Both the position numbers and the translations under genes were made by a program. Positions 52,631-60,035 of a stretch of 64,000 nt of DNA are shown here, in pieces. Within the stretch, counting starts at the first letter, position 1, and each line of letters starts with the position of its first letter. The stretch spans positions 2,046,001 through 2,110,000 of the forward strand of contig NZ_CP129613.1 in the NCBI RefSeq assembly GCF_030486405.1. The letters are read 5' to 3'. This DNA is from Mycolicibacterium sp. HK-90. GTDB taxonomy: Bacteria > Actinomycetota > Actinomycetes > Mycobacteriales > Mycobacteriaceae. Under the pieces are notes generated by a model. It was not told the origin of the DNA. It worked only from the letters and a program-made list of their open reading frames with translations, and searched no databases.

Positions 52631-53773
52631 CTACACCCGCGTCACTTCCGCGTAGCGGCCGACGTGGTAATCGGTGGAGCCGAACTCGTACTGCACCGCG
52701 GTCAGCCGCTTGAAGTAGTGGCCGATCGCCAGCTCCTCGGTCATGCCCATGCCGCCGTGCAACTGCACGGCGTTCTGCCCGACGAAGCGGGCGGCACGTC
52801 CGATGGTGGCCTTGGCCGCCGATACCGCCTTGGCCCGCTGCGCGGGTTCGGCGTCGAGATTCAGCACGGCGAGATAGACCGCCGCCGAGGCCTGTTCGAC
52901 CTCCATGTGCATGTCGACCATCCGGTGCTGGAGCGCCTGGAAGCTGCCGATGGGCAGGCCGAACTGCTGGCGCTGCTTGCAGTACTCGACCGTGTCGGCC
53001 AGCACCTTGCGCATCCCCCCGACGGCCTCGGCGCACACCGCCGCCGCGCCCTCGTCGCGGGCCCGATCCAGTGACGGCCACGCCTGCCCCTCGGCGCCCA
53101 ACAGCGCCCCGGTAGGCAACCGGACGTCGACGAACGTCAGGTCCGACGCCCGGCGGTCGTCCACGGTGCGGTACGGGTGTGCGGTGAATCCCGTTGTCAA
53201 CGAAGCGATGTCGACCAGGAACAGCGAGATCCCGTCGGTGTCGGCACGTTCCCCCGAGGTACGCGCGGTCACCAGCAGGTGGGTGGCCAGCGGTGCGCTG
53301 ACCGACATCACCTTGGCGCCGTTGAGGACCCACTCGCCACCGTCTCGGTGGGCGGTGGTGGAGACGTCGCGCCAGTTGTCCCCGGAGGTCGGTTCGGTGG
53401 CCGCCAGCGCGACGATGGCCGAACCCGCCACGATGTCCTCGAGCAGGGCCGCGGCGGTCGCGTCGCCGGATCGGTGCAGCAGACCACCGGCCACGACCAC
53501 GGTGTCGATGAACGGCTCGATCGCCAGGGCATGGCCCAATGCCTCGGCGATGACCATGGTTTCGACGGGACCGCCGCCGATGCCCCCGGCTTCCTCGGGC
53601 AGGGTGGCACCCAGGATGCCCAGTTCGTCGGCAAAGCCCCGCCAGATCTCGGGCTGCCAGCCGGGACCGGTCTTGGCCGCGGCCCGGCTGGTCGCCAGGT
53701 CGTAGCGGCTGGCCAGGAACTTGGTCAGCCCGTCGCGCAGCAGTTCCTGTTCGTTGGTCAGGTTGAAGTCCAT
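52631..53773 (-). CDS. Acyl-CoA dehydrogenase, probable non-catalytic partner subunit
   Basis: A 380-residue FadE-type protein: LLRDGLTKFLASRYD at the N-terminus, AALAATEPTSGDNW in the flavin region, and NAVQLHGGMGMTEELAIGHYFKRL near the end. The usual catalytic-loop Glu seen in the C-terminal part of relatives is not recognisable (the corresponding region reads TAVQYEFGSTDYH). This is typical of one half of a heteromeric acyl-CoA dehydrogenase. The next gene on the same strand (53774) is the other half, separated by zero bases. Confidence 0.85.
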   Translation of the reverse strand: MDFNLTNEQELLRDGLTKFLASRYDLATSRAAAKTGPGWQPEIWRGFADELGILGATLPEEAGGIGGGPVETMVIAEALGHALAIEPFIDTVVVAGGLLHRSGDATAAALLEDIVAGSAIVALAATEPTSGDNWRDVSTTAHRDGGEWVLNGAKVMSVSAPLATHLLVTARTSGERADTDGISLFLVDIASLTTGFTAHPYRTVDDRRASDLTFVDVRLPTGALLGAEGQAWPSLDRARDEGAAAVCAEAVGGMRKVLADTVEYCKQRQQFGLPIGSFQALQHRMVDMHMEVEQASAAVYLAVLNLDAEPAQRAKAVSAAKATIGRAARFVGQNAVQLHGGMGMTEELAIGHYFKRLTAVQYEFGSTDYHVGRYAEVTRV

Positions 53774-55006
53774 CTAGAGCCCCAGTTCTGCCTTGGCGAG
53801 GATGTTTCGCTGAATTTCGTTGCTACCGGCGTAGATCGAGCCGGCACGGTCGTTGAAGTAGCGCAGCGGAGCGACCGCCTGCCACGGCTCGCCGCTGTGA
53901 TAGCCGTCGGCGGGTGGTTCGTACTCGGCCACCGGGCCGCCCGGGAAAGTGGCGTGCGGCTGATAGGCGCGGGCCAGCGGACCCGCGGCCTCCATCGACA
54001 GCTCGGTCAGCGTCTGGCTCAGTTCGGTGCTCAGGATCTTGAGCATCGACGACGCCGTGCCCGGATGGCCGCCCTCGGCGACCGCGGCCAGCACCTGGTA
54101 CTCCAGGATTTCCAGGACGTCGGTGCGGAGCCGAGCGTCGGCCAGCCTGCGGCTGAACGCCGGATCGTCGATGAGCCGGCCGCCTGCCGGTCCGGGCATC
54201 TCGGCGGCGACCGCTGAGATCTCGTCACCCAGCACCTGCAGGGCGGGCGCGTTGGCGCCGCCGCCGCGCTCGAACTCCAGCAGGTACTTGGCCACGGTCC
54301 AGCCGTCGTCGATCGCGCCGATCACGTTGGACTTCGGCACCCGGACCTCGTCGAAGAAGACCTGGTTCTGTACCTCTTCGCCGGACGTCATCACCAGCGG
54401 GCGGATCTCGATGCCGGGGGAGGTCATGTCGATCAGCACGAACGTGATGCCCTGCTGCTTCTTGGCGCCGCGGGTGGTGCGCACCAGGGCGAACATCCAG
54501 TTGGCTTCCTGGGCATGGGTGGTCCAGATCTTGCTGCCGGTGCACACCAGGTCATCGCTGTCTGACACCGCCGCCATCGACAGCGCGGCCAGGTCCGAGC
54601 CGGCCTCGGGCTCGGAGTAACCCTGGCAGAAGAACACCTCACCGGACAGGATGCCGGGAAGGAAGTAATCCTTCTGGGCCTGCGTGCCGAACTTGATGAT
54701 GGCGTGGGCCACCATGCGGATGCCCATGGGGGAGAGCGACGGGGCGCCGGCGAGGGTCGATTCGCGGCTGAAGATGTAGTGCTGGGTGAGGCTCCAGTCG
54801 CACCCGCCGTGTTCCACCGGCCAGGCCGGGGCGGCCCAGCCGCGCTCGTGGAGGATCTTCTGCCAGGCCATGCTGGCGTCGTGATCGGCGTAGACGCTGG
54901 TCATCAGGCGTCCGGCTCGCTGGAGCTCGGGAGTCAGATTCTTGGCGAGAAAGTCGCGAACCTCGTCGCGGAATTCCTGGTCGCTGGTCGACCACTTCAG
55001 GTCCAT
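53774..55006 (-). CDS. Acyl-CoA dehydrogenase, probable catalytic partner subunit
   Basis: A 410-residue FadE-type protein starting MDLKWSTSDQEFRDEV. Flavin motif FCQGYSEPEAGSDLAAL; C-terminal SIYAGSNEIQRNILAK with the Glu position used by many acyl-CoA dehydrogenases. It precedes the second FadE gene directly, so they probably form an alpha2-beta2 enzyme acting on a bulky CoA ester (steroid- or aryl-side-chain type, by analogy with paired mycobacterial FadEs). Upstream region 55007-55169 contains an AACCTAGTTA quasi-palindrome near 55045 that could be an operator. Confidence 0.88.
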   Translation of the reverse strand: MDLKWSTSDQEFRDEVRDFLAKNLTPELQRAGRLMTSVYADHDASMAWQKILHERGWAAPAWPVEHGGCDWSLTQHYIFSRESTLAGAPSLSPMGIRMVAHAIIKFGTQAQKDYFLPGILSGEVFFCQGYSEPEAGSDLAALSMAAVSDSDDLVCTGSKIWTTHAQEANWMFALVRTTRGAKKQQGITFVLIDMTSPGIEIRPLVMTSGEEVQNQVFFDEVRVPKSNVIGAIDDGWTVAKYLLEFERGGGANAPALQVLGDEISAVAAEMPGPAGGRLIDDPAFSRRLADARLRTDVLEILEYQVLAAVAEGGHPGTASSMLKILSTELSQTLTELSMEAAGPLARAYQPHATFPGGPVAEYEPPADGYHSGEPWQAVAPLRYFNDRAGSIYAGSNEIQRNILAKAELGL

Positions 55007-55169
55007 GCCCTGCCCCTTGTCTCTGGTGTCGCTCCACAGAGTAAACCTAGTTAGTCAAGTGGCGCAGGCCACCCCGGCCGTGAGCGCGAGCCCGATCGGG
55101 GCCTGGCCCTATCCGAGGTTGCTGGGTGGCGGTGGTACCGCGCCGGGGTGGCGGGCGATAATTGACAAC

Positions 55170-55571
55170 GTGGAGCGACGCCAGAGCGGTCAGGATCCCC
55201 AATCTCCGATGGCACTGCTGCAGAACTTGCCTGCGCTGGTGGTGCTGGAGCGGTTCCCGGTGCCGGTGTTGGCCATCGCCGAAGACGGCACGATCCTGTT
55301 CGCCAACAGCGCCTTCGGCGAGATGGTGGGGCGCGCCGCCGATGCGGTGAAGAACATGCCGTTTGCTGAGGTATTCCATTCGGTGCCGGCCGACGAATCC
55401 GCGGTGTCGGTGATGCGGGCCCATGCCGGCACGCTGGTCGAGCTGGTTCACGACGACGGTTCGATCGTGCGGGCCCGGATGAGCAAATCGGCGTTGTTGC
55501 GCGGTGATGATCCGGTGGCCCTGGCGACGTTCCAGGACCTCACCGAACAGTTGTGGGCCGACGAGCTGTAG
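55170..55571 (+). CDS. Small PAS-domain protein
   Basis: A 133-residue protein from the GTG at 55170 (V-E-R-R-Q...). Residues ~25-130 form one PAS fold: LVVLERFPVPVLAIAEDGTILFANSAFGEMVGRAADAVKNMPFAEVFH then VRARMSKSALLRGDDPVALATFQDLTEQ. No output domain is fused, so it may act as a free sensor or an adaptor. It is divergent from the acyl-CoA dehydrogenase pair and converges with the TetR gene, stops 2 bases apart. ATG 55209 is an alternative start. Confidence 0.75.
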   Translation: MERRQSGQDPQSPMALLQNLPALVVLERFPVPVLAIAEDGTILFANSAFGEMVGRAADAVKNMPFAEVFHSVPADESAVSVMRAHAGTLVELVHDDGSIVRARMSKSALLRGDDPVALATFQDLTEQLWADEL

Positions 55572-55573
55572 GT

Positions 55574-56227
55574 CTATCCGGCGGCCTGCGACCTTCGCAA
55601 CGATTCCCGGGACAGGAACTCGTGGAAGTAGTCCAGCGATTCGCCATCGACGATCGCGGGCAGCAGCAGAGCCCAGGTTCGGGCCACCCGTGCGCGGAGA
55701 TCCGTGCCGGTCGCAGTGGCGCGCGAAAGCGCCTCGGCGCCCAGCATCGAACCCAGGATCACCTCGGCTGTGGCCGCGGCATCCAGGGTTTCGCGGAGAT
55801 CGCCCTCGTCGGCCGCCTGGACCAACTGCGCGGTGAGCTCGTCGAGCCAGCTCGTGTAGACCCGGGTGGCGGCCGCGTTGATACCGCTGAACGTCCGCAG
55901 CAGTTGCATGCCGATCTGCGCGACCTTGTCGGCGCGGGTGTAGTCGGCCACCACGAACAGTCCGTGAATGGTGTTCTCCAACGCCGGTGATGACGATTCG
56001 GCAATCGCGCGGAAGGTGGCCAACATGGCGCTGCCGCCGTCGTCGATGATCGCCTCGGCCAGCGCTTCTTTGGAATCGAAGTGGTAGTAGAACGCGCCCT
56101 TGGTCATTTCGGCCCGGGTGATGATGTCTCCGAGGCCGGTCGCCGGATAGCCGTGCTCGCTGAACTGCTCCACCGCGGCAGTGATGATCTTCTGCCGGGT
56201 CAGCTCGGATCGCGCCTGGCGGGCCAT
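55574..56227 (-). CDS. TetR-family regulator (ScbR/CprB-like)
   Basis: A 217-residue protein starting MARQARSELTRQKIITAA. HTH: EQFSEHGYPATGLGDIITRAEMTKGAFYYHFDSKEALAEAI, the form seen in the ArpA/CprB/ScbR gamma-butyrolactone-receptor branch of TetR. The ligand is not known. It is preceded one base upstream by another TetR gene (56229-56933), so both are probably on one mRNA. Candidate targets are the FadE pair or its own operon. Confidence 0.87.
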   Translation of the reverse strand: MARQARSELTRQKIITAAVEQFSEHGYPATGLGDIITRAEMTKGAFYYHFDSKEALAEAIIDDGGSAMLATFRAIAESSSPALENTIHGLFVVADYTRADKVAQIGMQLLRTFSGINAAATRVYTSWLDELTAQLVQAADEGDLRETLDAAATAEVILGSMLGAEALSRATATGTDLRARVARTWALLLPAIVDGESLDYFHEFLSRESLRRSQAAG

Positions 56228-56228
56228 G

Positions 56229-56933
56229 TCAGGTTCGTCCAGAAGCTGCGTTGCGATCGGGCCGGTGCGGGTGGAGCGGCACCAACTTCTTGATGCCCAC
56301 CGTGGTGCGACGCCGGATGTACTGCTTGAGGTAGCCGAGCCGCTCGGGTTCGACGAATCCAGGCAGCGCCAGCCGCCAGCTGTGCTCGAGATCGGTGAGA
56401 AACCGTCGGGGATCGTCGAGGTCGCTGGTCTGGCGGATACCCAGATAGATCGACACCAGCAACCGGGCGACAGTCTCCGGGTCCGAGTCTGCGGTGAAAT
56501 CGCCCTCACCGATGGCACGTTTGGCGATCCCGGCGAAACCCTCCACCCACTCGGCCAGCACCCGTGCACCGACGCCGTCGGTCCGGCCGATGGATTCGAC
56601 CAGGTTCAGGCATGCGCGCGCCATCGGGTCGGCGATGTCTTCGGCCGCCACCAGACAGGAGAGGTCGATGAGCGTTTCCGCCCCGGACAGGTTGCGGGCC
56701 AGGACTTCCTCGACCGCCTTCTGGCCCCGCTCGGTGCGGTGCTCGACGATCGAGGTGGCGAGCGCGTGCTTGGACCGGAAATGGAAGTACAACGCGCCTT
56801 TGGTGACGGTGGCGTCGGCCAGGATGTCGTCGAGGCTGACCAGGCTGTAGGGCGTGTGGGCGAACTGCCGCGCTGCCGCCTGCAAGATCTGGAGGCGGGT
56901 CAGCTCTGCTCGCCGGTCGAGCTGCTCTGTCAC
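56229..56933 (-). CDS. TetR-family regulator (second of pair)
   Basis: A 234-residue protein from the GTG at 56933 (alternative GTG 56936), with AGGAAGG about 7 bases upstream. HTH: LTRLQILQAAARQFAHTPYSLVSLDDILADATVTKGALYFHFRSKHALATSIV. It resembles the downstream TetR in the T-K-G-A-x-Y-x-H-F helix, suggesting tandem duplication and divergence. The C-terminus ends in a basic tail (HPHRPDRNAASGRT). Confidence 0.86.
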   Translation of the reverse strand: MTEQLDRRAELTRLQILQAAARQFAHTPYSLVSLDDILADATVTKGALYFHFRSKHALATSIVEHRTERGQKAVEEVLARNLSGAETLIDLSCLVAAEDIADPMARACLNLVESIGRTDGVGARVLAEWVEGFAGIAKRAIGEGDFTADSDPETVARLLVSIYLGIRQTSDLDDPRRFLTDLEHSWRLALPGFVEPERLGYLKQYIRRRTTVGIKKLVPLHPHRPDRNAASGRT

Positions 56934-57306
56934 CACGGGGCCTTCCTGACTCTGATCGCCCGGCGGCCTGTCCTGATATCGCCGCCACCCGTCAGCAGAC
57001 TCAAAGTCTTCGCCGTACGTGCATAACATTCTAAAGGTATGTATCGTGCTTAGCGTGATAACTCTTGGTTCGTCGCGGGTTGCCCGCCCGGTGGTGGCCC
57101 TCGCCGCGACCGTGCGCCCTGTGGCGAGCGCCACCATTTGGCGGTCGGCGGTAGCCAAGGGCTATCCTGAAAGCGTTGCCATGGCCTGCACCGGCAATCC
57201 CCCTCGAATCCCGGTGCGGGCCATGGCGACCTCTTTTTCTTTGCGCTCCCAATGTGATTCGGGATTGATGACACACCCGAAGACCTCCCCGGAGTATCGC
57301 TAGACG
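56934..57306. other. Intergenic region between tetR pair and flavoprotein gene
   Basis: These 373 bases contain no convincing gene. A short open frame at 57019-57303 has no family resemblance. Around 57025-57045 an A/T-rich stretch with CATA...TATG arms could be the promoter/operator of the tetR pair. Confidence 0.55.
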
Positions 57307-58176
57307 ATGTGGGATGACGAAGTCGACGTCGTTTGCTGTGGCTCGGGCTTCGGGGCGTTGGCCGCGGCCGTCGCAGCGGCAGACGCCGGACTCGACGTGC
57401 ACCTGATCACTCCGGGCAGCGCCCAACCGGTGACGTCCGGTGTCGACACACCGTGGTTGGGTGCGGGCATCGAGGATCCCGAAACCCGCGACTACCTCGA
57501 CGCGTTGTCAGCGGATCTGCAGCCGGTCGACGATGCCGAGTACGACACCGCGCTGACGGTCCGGCCGGTGAGCGATTGGACCCCGGTTTCCGGACGCGCC
57601 CGGATCGCGCCGTTCTACGGCGCCCGGCTGCAGGACTGGGCGCAGCACTGCCTCACGTCTCCCTACGGTGTGCTCTACACCCGGCTCGCGGATCGGGGGA
57701 CGACCTCGATGAAGACGCGCGCCGGCGAGGAGATCCAGGTCAAAGTCCTCGGGACGCTGAACGTCGAGAGCGAGTCCGGCGCTGTCTCGGTGCTCGGTGA
57801 CTGGCTGTCGGCACGGGCGCTCGACAAGCGCATCCACACCCTGGACAACGGCACACTGCAGCGGATCGTGTTCGAGGAGGGCGAGGTTCTCGGCGCGGTG
57901 ATCGACACCGCCGACGGTCCGTTGGCCCTGCGTGCCCGCCATGGCGTGGCTCTCTCGACCGAACCCCGGGGCGCCGCGTCGGCCGCGTCGGACGGTCAGC
58001 TCATCGAGCCCGGTAAGCCCCTGCAGGTAGGCCTGGTCGGCTACAGCGCCAGCAGATTCGGTCGCCTCGAGCTGCTCGACCATCAGCCGGACACCGCACG
58101 GTCGGACTACTGCCGATCCGGGGGAGTGCACGACTCGCCGCGGGAGTCGTATCGATCACGTGCGCGGCGCGGCTGA
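57307..58176 (+). CDS. Short FAD-binding flavoprotein (KstD/fumarate reductase-like N-terminal part)
   Basis: A 289-residue protein starting MWDDEVDVVCCGSGFGALAAAVAAADAGLDV, a Rossmann GxGxxA FAD motif as in 3-ketosteroid dehydrogenases and fumarate reductases. Those enzymes run to about 500 residues; this one lacks their C-terminal catalytic half, and its last ~30 residues are Arg/Ser-rich and unlike the family. It may be a truncated remnant or a short dedicated flavoprotein. No frameshifted continuation is visible: the next bases belong to the convergent dcpA-like gene, which it overlaps by 21 bases. Confidence 0.72.
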   Translation: MWDDEVDVVCCGSGFGALAAAVAAADAGLDVHLITPGSAQPVTSGVDTPWLGAGIEDPETRDYLDALSADLQPVDDAEYDTALTVRPVSDWTPVSGRARIAPFYGARLQDWAQHCLTSPYGVLYTRLADRGTTSMKTRAGEEIQVKVLGTLNVESESGAVSVLGDWLSARALDKRIHTLDNGTLQRIVFEEGEVLGAVIDTADGPLALRARHGVALSTEPRGAASAASDGQLIEPGKPLQVGLVGYSASRFGRLELLDHQPDTARSDYCRSGGVHDSPRESYRSRARRG

Positions 58177-60003
58177 GAAATGCACGGGCACCCGCCCTTT
58201 GGCCAGTAGCGCGGCCATCTCGTGGCCGAGGATCGGCTTGGAGAGCAAGAAGCCCTGGGCCCGGTAGCAGCCGTGGCGCAGCAGCGTCAGCGCCGCACGC
58301 TCGGTCTCCACGCCCTCGGCCACGAGTTGTAGGCCGAAGGCCCCGGCGAGGGCGATCACCGCCCGCACGATCGGCAGGTCGCCAGGGTCCGCTCCGAGTC
58401 CGGCCACGAAGCTCCGGTCGATCTTGAGGGTGTCCACCGGCAGCGACTTCAGCAGCGACAGCGCGCTGTAGCCGGTACCGAAGTCGTCGATGGCCACCTG
58501 TACGCCGACCTTGTGCAGCCCCGTGAGCGTCGTCCGGGTGGTCTCGATGTCCTGCACCACGATGCTCTCGGTGATCTCCAGGCACACCGATCCGCGGGGC
58601 AGGTGGAATTCCCGCATGATGCCGGCGACGGATGCGACGAATCCGTCGGTCACCAACTGGACCGGCGAGACGTTGATCCGCAGCACGATGTTGCGGCCGA
58701 CGCCGTTGGACCGCCACCGGGCGAACTCGGCGCACGCGTTCCGCAGCACCCAGCGGCCCAGTTCGCCGGCGAGGTTGATGGATTCGGCCACGCCGATGAA
58801 GGAGTCGGGGGAGAGCAGACCGCGGGTCGGGTGCTGCCAGCGGACCAATGCCTCGGCGGCCAGCACCTCACCGGTGCGCATGTCGATCTCGGGGAGGTAG
58901 TGCAGCACCAGCGCGCCGCTCTCGATCACGCTCTGCAGGTGCAGCTCGATGTCGTTGCGGAAATCGATCTCCATCGCCATCGCATCGGAGAACACCGCGA
59001 CCCGATTGCCTCCGGAGTTCTTCGCGGTCAGCACGGCGTGATCGGCGCGGTTGAGCAGATCGGAGGTGGAGTCGCGGCCCGGAATGCCCTCGGCCAGGCC
59101 GATGCTGACCGTGCGGGTGAGCATCTCGCCATCGATGGTCACCCGTTCGCGCAGGACCGATTGAAGCCGATAGGCGAGTGCGGTCGCCTCCTCGGCCGTC
59201 ATCGACGCCGCCGGAACCACGACGAACTCGTCGCCGCCGAGCCGCGCGATCAACTTCGGCTGATCGTCCCCGCGCTGCAACCGTTGGGCCAGAATGCTGA
59301 TGAACGCGTCACCGGCGGTGTGGCCCAGATAGTCGTTGATCGCCTTCAACCGGTCCAGGTCGAAGAACATCACAACGACCGGGCCGGGCTGGCCGGGAGC
59401 CAGGCGGGCCGCCAGATGCGCCATCAGGGCCCGGCGGTTGTGCAGCCCGGTGAGGTGGTCGTGATCCGCCAGGTACCGCAACCGGTCCTCGGCCTCGATG
59501 CGGGCCTGCACCTGGGCGAACAACGAGGCAATCGCCTTGAGCGCGTTGAGTTCTGCGGGTAACCATTCACGGTCGCCGAACTTGACGAACCCGAGGACGC
59601 CGGTGGTGGTGTCGCCGGACAACAACGGCACACACGCCATCGAGGTGGTCGCGATGTGGCGCCCGGCTTCGATCGTGCGCTGGTAGTCGTCGGTGGCCGG
59701 TTCCGGACGGAACACGGCCGGCTCCTTGAGATGCTCGGCCATCGCGAACACCGGGTCGGCGTCGGCGAAGTGGATGACCGCGATCGGGTCGGTGAGGCTG
59801 TCCGGTGGCCGCGGGGGCCACTCGGCGACCAGACGCGTCGCGTGTGCCTCGTGATCGTTGTGACGCAGGAAGCTCACGTCCACGTCGAAGAACGAGACCA
59901 GCTCTGCCAACACCTGCTGGCTGACCGCGACCGAGGTCGCGGCATCGACCGCCATCAGTTGCGTGGCGACCGACGTGACGAGCAGTTCGAGGCTGCCTGG
60001 CAC
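58156..60003 (-). CDS. dcpA: GAF-GGDEF-EAL cyclic di-GMP enzyme (DcpA-like)
   Basis: A 615-residue protein. GAF domain about residues 20-165, GGDEF about 175-340 with LIARLGGDEFVVVPA, EAL about 350-605 with VLAAEALVRWQHPTRGLL and IDDFGTGYSALSLLKSLPVDTLKID. Both catalytic motifs look intact, so it may both make and degrade c-di-GMP, as known for M. smegmatis DcpA. The RxxD product-inhibition site is not seen at its usual place five residues before GGDEF. GTG 60003 is the chosen start, with GGAGG 6 bases upstream. Confidence 0.9.
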   Translation of the reverse strand: MPGSLELLVTSVATQLMAVDAATSVAVSQQVLAELVSFFDVDVSFLRHNDHEAHATRLVAEWPPRPPDSLTDPIAVIHFADADPVFAMAEHLKEPAVFRPEPATDDYQRTIEAGRHIATTSMACVPLLSGDTTTGVLGFVKFGDREWLPAELNALKAIASLFAQVQARIEAEDRLRYLADHDHLTGLHNRRALMAHLAARLAPGQPGPVVVMFFDLDRLKAINDYLGHTAGDAFISILAQRLQRGDDQPKLIARLGGDEFVVVPAASMTAEEATALAYRLQSVLRERVTIDGEMLTRTVSIGLAEGIPGRDSTSDLLNRADHAVLTAKNSGGNRVAVFSDAMAMEIDFRNDIELHLQSVIESGALVLHYLPEIDMRTGEVLAAEALVRWQHPTRGLLSPDSFIGVAESINLAGELGRWVLRNACAEFARWRSNGVGRNIVLRINVSPVQLVTDGFVASVAGIMREFHLPRGSVCLEITESIVVQDIETTRTTLTGLHKVGVQVAIDDFGTGYSALSLLKSLPVDTLKIDRSFVAGLGADPGDLPIVRAVIALAGAFGLQLVAEGVETERAALTLLRHGCYRAQGFLLSKPILGHEMAALLAKGRVPVHFSAAPRT

Positions 60004-60035
60004 CAGATACCTCCGCGTATACCTCAGCACCTGCC

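Noticed and set aside
57019..57303. 94-codon open frame before the flavoprotein gene
   Set aside because: No family resemblance, no clear ribosome binding site, mixed composition; treated as intergenic.
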